Shown: positions 47,457-59,805, counted from the first letter of the stretch. The stretch is DNA of 64,000 nucleotides from Boswellia sacra (GCA_013180625.2 SNVD02000426.1:372001-436000); one strand, 5' to 3'. Notes: generated from the sequence alone by a model not told the origin. Program-made: numbers and translations.

Positions 47457-48869
47457 TGATAAGTGTCTATTTATATATCATTTTCATATCAATTCGTCCA
47501 TATTTCTTTGCTATATTCCTTGGTATTTTTATGTTTTTGTGTGGTTTTGATGTTTGTAGGAGTTTTGGAGCAACTTGCACAAAAATGGAGTAAAACCCTT
47601 CATTTTCACCTCTGCTAGTCAACCATCTTCTCGGATTTAATTGTATTGATATACAATGAACCCGATGACATATTATATACCGTTGGAAAGCTCTCGAAGT
47701 CTATTTTCTGGAGAAATTTACGGTTTATAAATCCATTCAGTGTACCAAAAGTTGTAATCAAAACAGTGTGAGAAGTATAGAAATGTAATTCCACAAATCA
47801 CTGTAGCATGTATAATACGGGACACTGTAGCAGGTTACTGTAGCAGAGTATTTAAACACATTTTAGGGTTTTATTTTCATAACTTGAAGAGGGGAGAACG
47901 TGGTGGAGGCTGCAGCTCTGGAATTCTTTCATCTCTTGGAGTTCTTGAAGGAGAAAGGAAGCTTGGAAAGAGGAAGAACTACAATCCAAAGAGAATTACA
48001 TCAAATTTGCTAAGTTTTTCCCATCCCTTTCATTTTCTGGAATGTCTCCATGTTGTATTGTATTTACCACGTTCTTAAACATGTGTAACTGAATCTGAAT
48101 TGGTTGAGGGTGATTTCAAAGCCCCTGATATGGTTTTTGTAAGTTGATTGTGCAAGAAGTTGTTATCCAATTCTCTAATTGAAGTTGCTTGTATTTTCCT
48201 ATATCTAATGCTTATGATTGCTTGCTGGATTGTATTTCGAATGGCCAACTGAATATAATCTGGTTGTTGTCTATTGCTAGACTAGAAATCTTGATCCGTA
48301 ATTGTCTTGAATTTCTAATCCTTAGTAGCAAAATTGTGATCAGAGATTGCAATTGGAGAATACAACCTAAGTTAAATAATCCGAGCTTGTGTGTTTATTG
48401 CTTAGATCAACCTATCTTTCTTATCGTAATGCATCCATTGAATTAAATTTAGAGAGCTTGTTCTAGGTTGTTTAATGGATAGAGATTAAATAAAGAGCCT
48501 GTTTTGTTTAACAACAAAGTAAGGAAAGATTGGGATAACAGAGCTTGTTGTTATCTACGGTTGATAATTTCAATGGTGTAATTGGATGACAATTCTACAA
48601 TTAATTCGCAAATCCATATCTTGTGGTAGAGAAGGATCCCTTAACCAGGTTTCTCTCATTGATTTTTCAATCTGTTTAAATTTGTATTGTGTTATTCTTT
48701 ATTTGCATTAATATTTTATCTAGTTAATCAATCAACAAAACCCCCCTCATTTAGTTTGTTGTTGCTTTCGAATAACAAATTCAATTAGAATCAATCCTCG
48801 TGGGAACGATATCTACTTATCACTTTATTATTTGTGCGACTAGTATACTTGCTAGTTTCGAACGCATCA
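47457..48869. mobile_element. Solo LTR, 1413 bp, with 5-bp target duplication
   Basis: The insert starts TGATAAG and ends CGCATCA and is flanked by GCATG at 47452-47456 and 48870-48874. It splits the second nucleotide-binding domain of the ABC pseudogene. It has no primer site, polypurine tract or coding region, so it is a solo LTR left by recombination between two LTRs. Length and style suit large Ty3/gypsy elements (inference). Removing it joins the flanking transporter frame directly. Confidence 0.88.
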
Positions 48870-49266
48870 GCATGCTACCCAAGAAAAGCAAGGTCTTGGT
48901 ACTTGATGAAGCTACTGCATCTGTTGATACAGCTACTGATAATCTGATTAAACAAACTCCTTGGCATCACTTTTCTGACTGAAATCATCACCATTTCCCA
49001 CTGGATAACCTCTGTTATTGATAGTGATATGGTTCTACTTTTATCTCATGGTAGGTGTATATATACAGGCATAAAATTTAATGGTTCTCCAATAGATTAT
49101 ATCATTATGTATTATTATTGGTTCTTCCACATCTTGGTGTAGGGCTGTTGAGGAATATGATTCTCCATTAAAGTTGCGAGATGACAAGTCATCTTCTTTT
49201 GCACAGCTTCTAGCAGGGTACACTGCGAGATCAAATTCCAATGTTGAGAAGTCAACTGGAAATTGA

Positions 49267-49772
49267 AAGCCAAACCTTTACAAATGCTTTATTAGAGATT
49301 ATGCTTTGAAAGAATAATAGAATATTTTTCCTTCATAAAACGTTTGAACCATTAAACTCCTCTTAATCTATCTAAATTAAAAATATCTTCATATTTTATA
49401 TTAATTCTGAGCTTGCCTTTATAACCTTTTCTTGAGGAGGTCACTTGGCAAGGAAGAGGGAAGTAATAAACAAGGCGCAATCGATTTCTTCACAGGTAAC
49501 ACAAATATGTTCATGGATAAATAAGAAATAACGTATATAACCACTCGGAAGGATTGACATCCACAAGAAGATGATTTCAACATATCAGCAACAATTTTCA
49601 CTTGGAATTCTGCAGAGCTATCTTCTGTAGTTCAGTTGTACCTTTCCCACAGTTTGCCTTTTGTATAAATTGTCTGTAATTTGTGATATAAAAGTTTTGT
49701 TGTAATAAATATTAAATAATGATATCATAAAAACCATTTTCTGATCATTTTTGAGTTTTTAATGATATGAAA
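49267..49772. other. 3' flank of the ABC transporter pseudogene
   Basis: AT-rich DNA, with AATAAA-like sequences near 49700-49712, likely the old 3' UTR and downstream region. No other feature is seen. Confidence 0.4.
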
Positions 49773-50048
49773 TGTTTGGGTAATTACAGTTTGACCCAAT
49801 AGTTGTGGTATTTGTATTGTGGCCCAAAAGTTTGTAATTCTCTTTGAAGATAGTGGAAAGTTTCTTCAGCGGCGCCCGAGGACGTAGGTACTAATACCGA
49901 ACCTCTTTAAATCCTGGTGTATATTCTATTTCTGCATTGTGGTTGATTGGTTACCTCGTTAGTTGTTATTATATTCAATTATCTGGCATAGTTGTGGTTG
50001 TGCATTTTGGGTTGTTTGGTTGTTTATCGCTTCCGCTTGTGTATAACA
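49773..50048 (+). repeat. 5' LTR of the copia element
   Basis: It ends TATAACA and is followed two bases later by the primer site. It matches 55035-55307, but the first 263 bases of the candidate right LTR (54772-55034) have no counterpart here. Either this LTR is truncated, or the true LTR is about 275 bp and 54772-55034 is internal. Confidence 0.8.
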
Positions 50049-50050
50049 AT

Positions 50051-50063
50051 TGGTATCAGAGCC
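50051..50063 (+). other. Primer binding site of the copia element
   Basis: TGGTATCAGAGCC is a perfect match to the complement of the initiator tRNA-Met 3' end. Confidence 0.9.
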
Positions 50064-50214
50064 GAAGGTTTTGGGTAGTTAGTGGCTATTTCTTTGAAGC
50101 ACTTGCTACTGTTCTAGGCTGTTGATTTTGGATTGCTAGTTATTGAATATAATAGTTTGTTTGGAGCTTGGTTATTGGTGATTTGTGTATCGAGCTTATT
50201 TGTGAGAGGTAGTT

Positions 50215-50996
50215 ATGGCATCATCGTCAACTGTACCTGAGAAGACAGTGACTGTGACAAATGCAAAAATAGATGTTAAAAAATTTGATAGTCGAAATAA
50301 TTTCGGCTTATGGCAGAGTGAGGTGTTGGACGGGTTGTATCAGCAAGATTTGGATATTGTTCTGGAAGAAACAAAACCAGAAGATATCAGTGCCAGAGAT
50401 TGGGACAGGCTGAATATAAAAGCTTGTGGGTTGATTCGCTCTTGCTTGTGTAGAGAACAGAAGTATCCGTTCACTAAGGAGACATCTGCAAGCAAACTGT
50501 GGAAGGCGCTGGAAAACAAATATATGAAGAAAAGCAATGAGAATCGGCTGTATCTATTGAAGAGATTGTTCTGTCTCCAGTTGAAACCAGGTACGAGCAT
50601 CAGTTCTCATATTGATGAGTTTAATAAGTTAATTGCTGATTTGTTAAACTTAGATGAAACCTTCAAAGATGAAATTAAGGCTATGCTATTGATTGGCTCA
50701 CTTCCGGATGAATTAGATCATTTGTGCATTACTCTTATCCATGGGAAAGATAAACTGTCTTTTGAAGAAGTTTGTTCTGCTTTGTTGAATTATGAAATTC
50801 GTAAGAAAGATCAAAGGGAACATAGGGATGAGTCAGTAGATGCATTGACAGTGAGAGGGCGTAGTCATAGTAGGAAACCAGGAAAAAGGAGAAAATCTTG
50901 GTCGAGGGGTAGATTAGGAAAAGATGAGTGTACCTTTTATCGTGAGAAAGGGCATTGGAAGAAAGATTGTCCTAAGTTGAAAAAGAAAGATCAGGG
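50215..50996 (+). pseudogene. Copia gag, interrupted at its 3' end
   Basis: An open frame starts at the ATG at 50215. It carries the copia gag core (Trp-rich start, then helices through residue 200), a basic Arg/Ser/Lys region and a zinc knuckle at about 50930-50970. In the knuckle the second Cys is Tyr (Cys-Thr-Phe-Tyr), so zinc binding is probably lost. The frame runs unbroken into the inserted DNA at 50997 and on to a stop at 51112-51114, giving a chimeric tail. Confidence 0.85.
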
Positions 50997-51451
50997 TTTA
51001 GGGTTTAGGGGGGGGGGAAGGGGGAGAAAATTTTTCTCTCAATTAGGGTCGCCGGAGTTACTGTTCACTCCAGCCAATTTGCGAATCAGCCTTTCAAATC
51101 TACATATGTTGTAGATCGGGATATCCTGAGATAAATTTTCTTCTGGGTCGCCCTCAGATTCCGACAGAAAAACGGTTAAAATTGCAAAAAAAGGTTTCGG
51201 ATTTCACTATTTATCGTCGACGACGGGCGAGTGGGACGCCACCTTTACCATCATCGTGTTGGTCTTGACTCGATCTACAAGTTTTCCTTCATCAACACCA
51301 CCAGATTCGCTTGTGGCCTTCATTTTCTATCTTTTTGTTGGATTGTATGTTTGGACTTTACGTCCTTTTGTAATTCTTGGGGTATGCCCCTCGGATTTTT
51401 TCATTATAACTTTTTTGGATTTATATTACTAAGTAACTTTTCCAAAAAAAA
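50997..51451 (+). mobile_element. PolyA-tailed insertion, probable truncated LINE
   Basis: About 455 bases interrupt copia gag-pol. Removing 457 bases restores the reading phase (Gln-Gly-Lys-Ala-Val), which proves it is an insert. The 3' end has eight A residues after a T-rich, non-coding stretch like 3' ends of plant L1 LINEs. The 5' end begins with two TTTAGGG units and a run of ten G. Only GG, or AGG, is shared between the two junctions, shorter than usual LINE target duplications. No reverse transcriptase is present in the fragment. Confidence 0.65.
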
Positions 51452-54400
51452 GGCAAGGCTGTTTCTGATGCATGTGTTGTTGAGCGTGAGGATGATAGTG
51501 ATTCAGATATTTATCTAGTTGGTCATCCATCCACTTCTGTTTCTGATGAATGGATTATGGATTCGGGTTGTACTTATCATATGTGTCCACATCGGGATTG
51601 GTTCTTTCAGTTTGAAGAGCTTGATTGTGGAGTTGTGTATATGGGCAATGATGATATTTGCCATACTGCTAGGATAGGTTCGATTCGTTTGAGGAATCAT
51701 GATGGACTGACTAGAGTTCTGACAAATGTTCGGTATGTACCGAAGTTAAAAAAGAATCTCATCTCTTTGGGAGCCTTAGAATCTAAAGGCTATGGTATAT
51801 CTATTCGAGATGGTATTCTGAGGGTCACTTCAGGCGCTCTTGTGGTATTGAAAGGCACTAGGAGGAACAACTTGTATTACTATAATGGTAGTACAGTTGC
51901 TGGATCAGCGGCTACGATTTCTGATAATGATACAGATTGAGAGATTACGAGACTGTGGCATATGCGTTTGGGACATGCAGGTGAGAAAGCCTTATTCAGT
52001 TTGGTAAAACGAGGCTTATTGAAAGGTGCAAAGACCTGCAAGCTGGATTTCTGTGAGCATTGTGTTCTGGGAAAGCAGAAGAGAGTGAAATTTGGCACCG
52101 CTATTCATAATACCAAGGGTATTCTTGATTATGTTCACTCAGATATATGGGGACCTACTAAAACCGCATCTGTGGGAGGTAGGCACTACTTTGTTACTTT
52201 TGTTGATGACTTTTCCAGAAGAACTTGGGTGTACTGTTTGAAATCGAAAGATGATGTACTCCGTGTTTTCCTTAAATGGAAAAAGATGATTGAGACACAG
52301 ACTGACAAGAAGATCAAGCATCTCAGAACAGATAATGGTGGTGAGTATTGCAGTGATCAGTTTTTGAAATTGTGTCAAGATGAAGGTATTGTACGTCATT
52401 TTACTGTTAGAGGTACACCGCAGCAGAATGGGGTGGCAGAACGCATGAACCGGACATTGCTGGAGAAAGTTCGGTGTATGTTGTCTAATGCTGGGTTAGG
52501 CAAAGAATTTTGGGCTGAGGCTGTGACTTATGCGTGTCATCTCATTAATCGTCTACCATCAGCTACTATTGGTGATAGAACTCCATTAAAGGTATGGGCT
52601 GGACAACCTGTTTCTGATTATGATTCTTTACATGTTTTTGGTTCCACCGCATATTATCATGTGAAAGAATCTAAGCTGGATCCTAGAGCCAAGAAAGCGA
52701 TTTTCTTGGGAGTTGCTTCTGGAGTAAAAGGATATCGTCTTTGGTGTCCTAGTTCGAGGAAGATTATATCCAGCAGAGATGTGACATTTGATGAGTCTTC
52801 AATGTTGAAGAAATCAGAAAACCAGACAAAGGTGAATGGTAGTCCACAGCAGGTGGAGCATACTCAGCAGCCGGTGAAGTTTGAAACGACGACATTGAAC
52901 CTAGTTAGATCTGTTGAGACAGATAATGGTACTCCTATGACAGAGGAGGATTTGGGAGATGATGGTGAGGGTTCTACTCAGGAACCTCAACAGCAAGAAG
53001 AATCTATTGCAATTAATAGGCCAAAACGTGAGATTCGCAGACCTGCTCGATTTGCTGATATGGTGGCCTATGCACTTCCAATTGTAGATGCTGATGTTCC
53101 TTCCACTTATAGAGAGGCAGTCAGATGTTCTGAAGTTGATCAGTGGAAGATAGCTATGAGCGAAGAGATGCAGTCTCTTCAGAAGAATGACACTTGGGAG
53201 CTAGCTCAACTACCGAAGGGTAAAAAGGTAATTGGGTGCAAATGGGTATATGTAAAGAAAGATGGATTTCCTGACAAGAATGACGTCCGCTACAAGGCAA
53301 GGTTGGTGGCTAAAGGCTACGCTCAGAGGGAAGGAATTGACTACAATGAGGTATTTTCTCCAGTTGTGAAACATTCTTCCATTAGAATTTTGTTGGCCTT
53401 GGTAGCTCAGATGAATATGGAACTAGATCAATTGGATGTAAAAACTGCATTTTTACATGGTGACTTGGAAGAGGAAATCTATATGACTCAGCCAGAGGGA
53501 TTCAAAGTTGCTGGTAAGGAAAATTTGGTTTGCAAACTGAAAAGATCGCTTTATGGTTTGAAGCAATCTCCCAGACAGTGGTATAAGCGATTTGATCGGT
53601 TTATGATTGGTCAGAGGTACACAAGAAGCAAATTTGATAATTGTGTGTATTTTCGGAGGCTACGTGATGGTTCTTTCATTTATCTACTCTTGTATGTTGA
53701 TGATATGTTGATAGCTTCGACGAATGTTGAAGAAATTGTAAAGTTGAAGACTCAGTTGAATCGAGAGTTTGAGATGAAAGATTTGGGTGAAGCTAAGAAG
53801 ATTCTTGGCATGGAGATTAGCAGAGATAAAGGGAGAAGCAAGATTTGTTTGACTCAGAAGCAGTATCTGCAGAAGGTATTACAACGGTTTGGCATTACAG
53901 AGCAGTCAAAATCTGTAAGTACCCCACTTGCTCCTCATATGAAACTCAGTGCATCTTTATCTCCTAGTACAGATGAGGAACGAGAGTATATGTCTCGAGT
54001 TCCGTATGCTAATGCAGTTGGTAGCCTGATGTATGCTATGGTGTGTACGAGACCCGACATTTCACATGCAGTTGGAGTTGTGAGCAGATATATGCATGAT
54101 CCTGGTAAAGGACATTGGCAAGCAGTGAAATGGATTCTACGGTATTTGTTGAAAACCGTAGATGTTGGCTTAGTCTTTGAGAGGGATGATACATGTGGTC
54201 AGTATGCTATTGGTTATGTTGATTCAGATTATGCTGGTGATTTGGATAAACGTCGATCGACAACCGGTTATATGTTTACTCTTGCAAGAGCACCAGTAAG
54301 TTGGAAGTCTACTTTACAGTCTACAGTGGCTTTGTCTACTACGGAGGTAGAGTATATGGCTATGACAGAGGCTGTGAAGAAAGCTATTTGGTTACAGAGA

Positions 54401-54670
54401 TTGCTGGATGAATTGGGAATTGGGCAGAAGAAGATTACTCTTTATTCTGATAGTCAGAGTGCTATCCACTTAGCGAAGAATCCAGTGTTCCATGTTTGTA
54501 TGAAGCATATTGATGTTCGGTATCATTTTGTGCGGGAGATCATTGATGAAGGAAGAATCTTACTTCAGAAGATTGAGACTGCCGAGAATCCCGCAGACAT
54601 GTTGACTAAGGTTGTGACAGCGATCAAGTTCAGTCATTGTTTGGACTTGATCAACATTGTACGAGTTTGA
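51452..54670 (+). pseudogene. Copia pol, near-complete with one in-frame stop
   Basis: The phase continues from gag after the insert. Protease is marked by Trp-Ile-Met-Asp-Ser-Gly near 51552-51575. One TGA at 51938-51940 separates it from a 902-residue open frame (51962-54670). That frame has the integrase zinc region His...His...Cys-x2-Cys, integrase core with Asp, Asp-Asn-Gly-Gly and Glu motifs, reverse transcriptase with Tyr-Val-Asp-Asp near 53694, and RNase H with Tyr-Ser-Asp-Ser-Gln near 54440. Domain order is copia type. Read-through of the single stop would be needed for a full polyprotein, and the insert in gag still blocks it. Otherwise it is nearly undamaged. Confidence 0.93.
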
Positions 54671-54771
54671 CCACGCCATTGGGCGCATTTGGAGGCGTTA
54701 CAGTTGTGATAGAGAATATGGGAAAAAGAAGAGTTTTGTGGTGGGTTGGCATATTCGCCAAGGTAGAGATT

Positions 54772-55307
54772 TGTTGGTGTTTGGCTCATATGAAAACAAA
54801 GTGGGCGAGATCCCACATTGCTTGAGAAGCAAAGTTGGGTCTCACATTGGCCTTATGAAAGAGGCCATGTGGGAGAAATATATGTGTCCTAAGTAAAATA
54901 TCCTCTACCCCCCTATATTTGTAAGGTCTCACATATAAGACCTCATAGTTTAAGGGCCTTTTCGTAAGGACCTTAAAGTTTATAATATTTGCTTTTTCCC
55001 CCTTTGATTTTGGGTATTTGTAGTATTGCCCAATTGTTTGGATAATTGCAGTTTGACCCAATAGCTGTGGTATTTGTATTGTGGCCCAAAAGTTTGTAAT
55101 TCTCTTTGATAGTGGAAAGTTTCTTCAGCAGCACCGGAGGACGTAGGTACTAATACCGAACCTCGTTAAATCCTGGTATGTATTCTATTTCTGCATTGTG
55201 ATTGATTGGTTGCCTCGTTAGTTGTTATTATATTCAATTATCTGGCATAGTTGTGGTTGTGCATTTTGGGTTGTTTGGTTGGTTATCGCTTCCGCTTGTG
55301 CATAACA
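54772..55307 (+). repeat. 3' LTR of the copia element
   Basis: It follows a polypurine tract (AAGGTAGAGA, about 54760-54769), begins TGTTGG and ends GCATAACA, 536 bp. An internal TGTTTGG at 55035 marks where similarity to the shorter 5' LTR begins. Confidence 0.75.
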
Positions 55308-56872
55308 TGAAGGACCTTCATTTATATCCTGCATCACTTTTCTGCAGCAAGACCGCTTTGTATGTAATTAAATTTTCTCGCAAGTAATAAATCAGAGTTT
55401 TTTATGCCCTTGCTTAAAAGATGTTTAAGCTTATTTGTCGTCCTATTGGCTCGTTTTGTATGCAACCATAAAAGAAGACTTTGTGTTTTTATTCACACGC
55501 TTTAAGAAATTAAGATGACTTTGATTTTCAATAAATCTGATTTTGGTAGAGGTAAGGTTATTTGGAACAATCCAATAAAATTTAAAAGCAAATTATTATT
55601 TTGTATACTTTATTTGATAGTAAAATATCCTTCCAAATTAATTGAAATTATTAAATCATTTTTACGTATATGCCTATAGAATTCTCAAAGTTATCACATA
55701 TAGATGTTGTTTTAATATTCATCTGCCTGAATTATCTTCTCAACTTCTAAAGCCACTCTGTAGTAATCTTTGCCCTTTTTTTTTTTAATATAAGAAGAAA
55801 ACTTAGAGTTACAAGAGTTTATTTGTTTTAGGATTCAAATAAGATAGCCTACAAGAACAACCTAGAGAGGAAGCTCCAACAAAGGAAGAAGAAATAAGAT
55901 CAGAGTTTTTGGAATATTTCAAGAGGGAAAAAAAATAAAACAAAATGAAGAAGCCAGTAAGTCTTTTTCGCTTGATCACTAACTCACGAGCAAGGCCCCT
56001 TTCAGCCCTTAACTTAGGTAAGGAAATAAAATTATGATAGTTTCTTGTTTAATTTGGATGAGCCATAATTAGAAAAAAAATTGGGTTTATAGAGGTGAAG
56101 GTAGACGATGATTACTCAAAATTATATACTTTGTCCTTAATAGTAAATTACTTTTAACAACAGTAATTATTATTAAATTATAGGTGTTCATAATATTTTT
56201 ATGGGTTGGTAGATAATAATAAAGACTATATGAATCAAATGACTCAAAAGCTTTTATTTAAGTTTTTGCTTTTAATCAAACGGAATTGAATAAGGTTAAA
56301 CTATCAACATAATTGAGCAAAATATTTATTCAAGAAGAGATCATTTAACAAGTTCTGTATTCTTTTGTCTGCAGTAAAGTTGTACTGCCAGCATTGGAGA
56401 GGTTGATAGTGGAGGAATTGTAATAGTTTAGAATTTACATTTTCATCTTCTGTGGTTAGAAAGTCTTCCAATTTTGAGCTCTTAGTATATGCAATTGTGA
56501 GCTCATGGAGGGAGTGCCACTCTGAAGAAAGTGAAAACCGGCAATATTAACTTGAGAAAAATATGGCAAAACCAACTAGCTTTGAATCCGTCAGCAAACT
56601 GCATGACGCTAGAGCACTGCAATAAAAATAAACTAACGCGTATTTTTTTCCGTCTAATATGGTTAAAGGAATGAGAGACTGAAGTCTTAAAACACCCAGT
56701 GAACGAAAACCAGGACTCCATTCAAACCAATATCACCGGTTGTTTTAAGGTCCAAATAGCAAGGGGTTTGCCTTGCCATTTTCATAAAATTAAAGATGCA
56801 AGCAGTTCCACCTCAAGCCTGGCACTTGGTGGATGCTCTTTTAAGTGATAAAAATGCCTATAGACTAAATTC
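55308..56872. other. AT-rich intergenic region
   Basis: No gene is supported. The part before about 56872 is the 3' flank of RPB5. A purine-rich stretch at 55860-55950 has no coding frame. Confidence 0.5.
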
Positions 56873-58503
56873 TTATACAGCATATCGATATGTAACGTAA
56901 CGGCCAGCAGTCTCAGTCCAACGTATAATCTTCACAACTTGTCCACGCATCATCCCATGATATCTTGCAATTGGATCACTCACTTGGATACGAGGCAACT
57001 GAGATCCAACAATCCCAAGAAAATAACAACATTACATTATAACAAATGAACAAGATTTTAACAAAGTTAATTGAGCTGCATATTGAAAGAGAGTATTCGT
57101 TATTCATCTTAATTGGGAGGGGGTCTAAGAGATAGTTTTATAGTTTTTTTATTTTATTGTATTAATACTTGTAATCCCTTTCCTTTTAAGTTTTATACTT
57201 CTACAGTTTGCTGAACTTAAACAACATATATATATAACACACTCTGAGGCATAAATCACTTTTGAGGCAGATAAATATTCATGTACTATTTGACCTTAAG
57301 ATTTTCCCTTTTACGTAAATCACTAACCAGCCATAAGCATAAAGTTTCAACAAATATTCCTATCAGTTCTTCTAGTTAAATCAATCCTCAATATTTGGTT
57401 GGACATTTACCTATATGCATCCTGAAATTTTATGCTACAAAAAAAGAAGCAAAAGACATGAATATTGTGCATGAAAAGGGTTCATGGTAAAAATAAAAGG
57501 ACTTCACTTAAAATAATTAAACTATCAATATTATAAAAAATTTGACACTGTTAACTTGTTGAAAAGAGGCAGCAGCATAATTATGATCATTTATAACTTG
57601 ACTCCATTTATAGGGACTTTCCCATGCGAGGATGCACTTATTTATTTTTAATTTAAGACAATTGTGTTAGATCAAACGACACCTTCAAGCAAACAAAGTA
57701 CATGTTTAAGATTTGATGAGGAACGGACCTGTATTTCCTTCAACGTGTATCTTTTCAGCAAAGTCTTCTTCTCTTCATCTGTAAGCACCTGATGCTCGGG
57801 AACAAGAACATGATCTTTGACATTGACCAGAAGCTCTGCCTCCTATTTCAATGAAGTGCCATAATAATATCCTTTAGGTTCAGAAAGTTGAGCATTACGG
57901 TTACTAGATATCTAGTTCACGAAGATGGGTGAAAGGATTGAGAGTGCGTGTCCCCTAATTAACAAATAGGATTTTGTAGTGTGTATATCATACAAGCAAT
58001 TACTATTTTACCTGGAATACCTCTAAGCGGAATTTGGTAGAGATCTCATTCATACAACTCCGAGCAAAGGGAGAGACATTTTGTTGAACCACCAATATTG
58101 CTCTGAAAACATTATCTGATTTCATGCGATTAGTATAGGTCTTTATTGCCTTGACTCCAACTTTTGGAGCATCGGGAAAGAAAACATAAATCTGGCACAC
58201 AAGGAGGATAGATTAAGAAGAGTCATTTCTACCCTACGTATCTTTTCGAAAGAGTAACTTGCTTACAATAAACACAAAAGCATTAATCTGATGTATGGAT
58301 ACCTGATCAGAGGTGTTGTTCCGCATAGCTTTATTTATAACAAGGTCTTCCCTTTTCATGTTCTCACCATATTTCGAGAGGAATTGATCCTTGGTCATGT
58401 TTATCTCAAAGTCTCCAACCAAATAACCCTGATCCCTCAGCATCTGCATCACTGTCTTGTGGACTCTGAAAAGCCTTTTAATTTCTTCGTCGGACAAACT
58501 CAT
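56873..58503 (-). CDS. NRPB5: RNA polymerase subunit 5 (RPB5 family), four coding exons
   Basis: Exons on the minus strand: 58503-58303, 58191-58012, 57842-57729 and 56998-56873, with GT-AG introns and all junctions in phase 0, give 206 residues, the usual size. RPB5 is shared by nuclear RNA polymerases I, II and III, and in plants also by Pol IV. The N-terminal jaw domain (about 1-140) has Met-Lys-Arg-Glu-Asp-Leu near 49-54 and a Phe-Phe-Pro-Asp segment. The C-terminal assembly domain has Glu-His-Gln-Val-Leu, then Leu-Pro-Arg-Ile-Gln, Arg-Gly-Gln-Val-Val-Lys-Ile and the end Tyr-Val-Thr-Tyr-Arg-Tyr, all strongly conserved. It looks intact. Plants often keep two or more diverged copies; which class this is cannot be told here. 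Confidence 0.93.
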
Positions 58504-59683
58504 CTCTCACTGGTAATAGAAATCATCGTCCAAATAGTTCAACCTTTAAAACATTGTCATTCCACCACTATTAAATGAACAAAAATAAAGTTGCAACATC
58601 TAGTAAAATGCAATCAAAATTCTTGTTAATAAAATATATCTCTTCCTGGATCAATTTTGTACTCATTATCTTTTAAAGAAATCTTAATGCACAATTCCAC
58701 AAGCAACAATCTGAAGGGATCAGCATCTTCTGTATAGACTGATTTAACACTACGTTATGTCTTAATTTGATGATTAAAAGTTAATTAGTTCAATGCTGAA
58801 ATTTGAGTGCTTATTTACATTATCTTTGAGATAGAAAATACATTAACAAATAAATAACCTATATATTAACAGCTTAATTTGTAACTGAACCATTTTCTGT
58901 CAACGGAATTAGATGTCAAGGGTATATAGTTTTTTATTAAATAGGGGTGTATTTAATAACTTTTTGAAATTAAAAGGGTCTACGATGATAAATTCACAAA
59001 CTTGATTTCCATTAATATAATTTCACAAAAGGCAAAGGGCAGTTTCAAGAACTTGACTTCCATTAATATAATTTCGTAAAAGGCAAGGGGTAGCTTCAAG
59101 ATGTTTAGCTTCAAGGTTGGCTTAACTTGAATTGATAAAATATCGTAGCAGCTCAACTGTCAATTATTAGCAACAAAGAACTAGCAAGATATCTCACTAA
59201 AGCACCAAAACTCAAAACAACGTACTTTAATCACCCTCCTTCTTCCCCACCGTCTGCGCCTCCCGTCCAGCCACCACCTTCCGCCATCTTCAAATCAATC
59301 ATCGGTGAGTACAAACTGCTGTGTCCTTTTCTATATTTCTTCAACTTAATTTTTTATTTTTCTAAAAGAAAGTTGTTAATTTATTATGTTTTTTCTATCA
59401 TAATCGCCTTCTCATTGATTTGAAATTTTGTTCCTGTTACTGATAATTATTTTAATTATTATATTATGCTACTGTGATACAATTATTATATCAATATTTT
59501 ACCTTTAAAAATATATTATTTTTGTATAAATATTTTATTCTTACATTTTAAACATAAAACTATTGTTTTAATAAGTATTGACTAATCTAACACTAACTTA
59601 TGTATCTTTATATCCGTTGAATCAAACCAAAAACAAATAAGTAAAATTAAATTAAATTAAAAAAAGGAAAAACAAAGACTTAC
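58504..59683 (-). other. Probable 5' UTR intron of RPB5
   Basis: The minus strand has an acceptor (TTACCAG then TGAGAG before the ATG) directly upstream of the start codon, and a donor GTAAGTC at 59677-59683. The region is AT-rich and has no coding frame of note, apart from a GC-rich island at 59230-59300 with a donor-like GTGAG on the plus strand. Confidence 0.45.
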
Positions 59684-59805
59684 CAGCGGTGATTGCGGCT
59701 GTACTGTAGATGACTTGGTGGACAGGGACAGCCGCACTTTGGGGTGTTGAGGAGATTTAGAGCTCGGAAGGGTTATGGGAAAGAAAGATTAGCTTTTAAT
59801 TTATA
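59684..59805 (-). promoter_or_regulatory. Probable RPB5 promoter and 5' UTR exon
   Basis: On the minus strand a TATA box TATAAAT (59799-59805) is followed by a GC-richer stretch without any ATG, ending in a good splice donor at 59683. This fits a first, non-coding exon of RPB5 starting near 59770. Transcript data would settle it. Confidence 0.5.

Larger units (their letters stand above)
49773..55307 (+). mobile_element. Ty1/copia LTR retrotransposon
   Basis: The plus-strand order primer site, gag, protease, integrase, reverse transcriptase, RNase H is that of Ty1/copia. The left LTR (49773-50048) and the last 273 bases of the right LTR (to 55307) are nearly identical. Flanking bases TGAAA (49768-49772) and TGAAG (55308-55312) may be a target duplication with one change. 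The coding part is almost intact: one insertion in gag and one stop between protease and integrase. This suggests a fairly recent insertion, at least compared with the transporter pseudogene beside it. Confidence 0.93.

Noticed and set aside
59215..59275. Short Gly-rich minus-strand frame starting Met-Ala-Glu-Gly
   Set aside because: Only about 18 codons with no splice support; it probably lies in an RPB5 leader intron.
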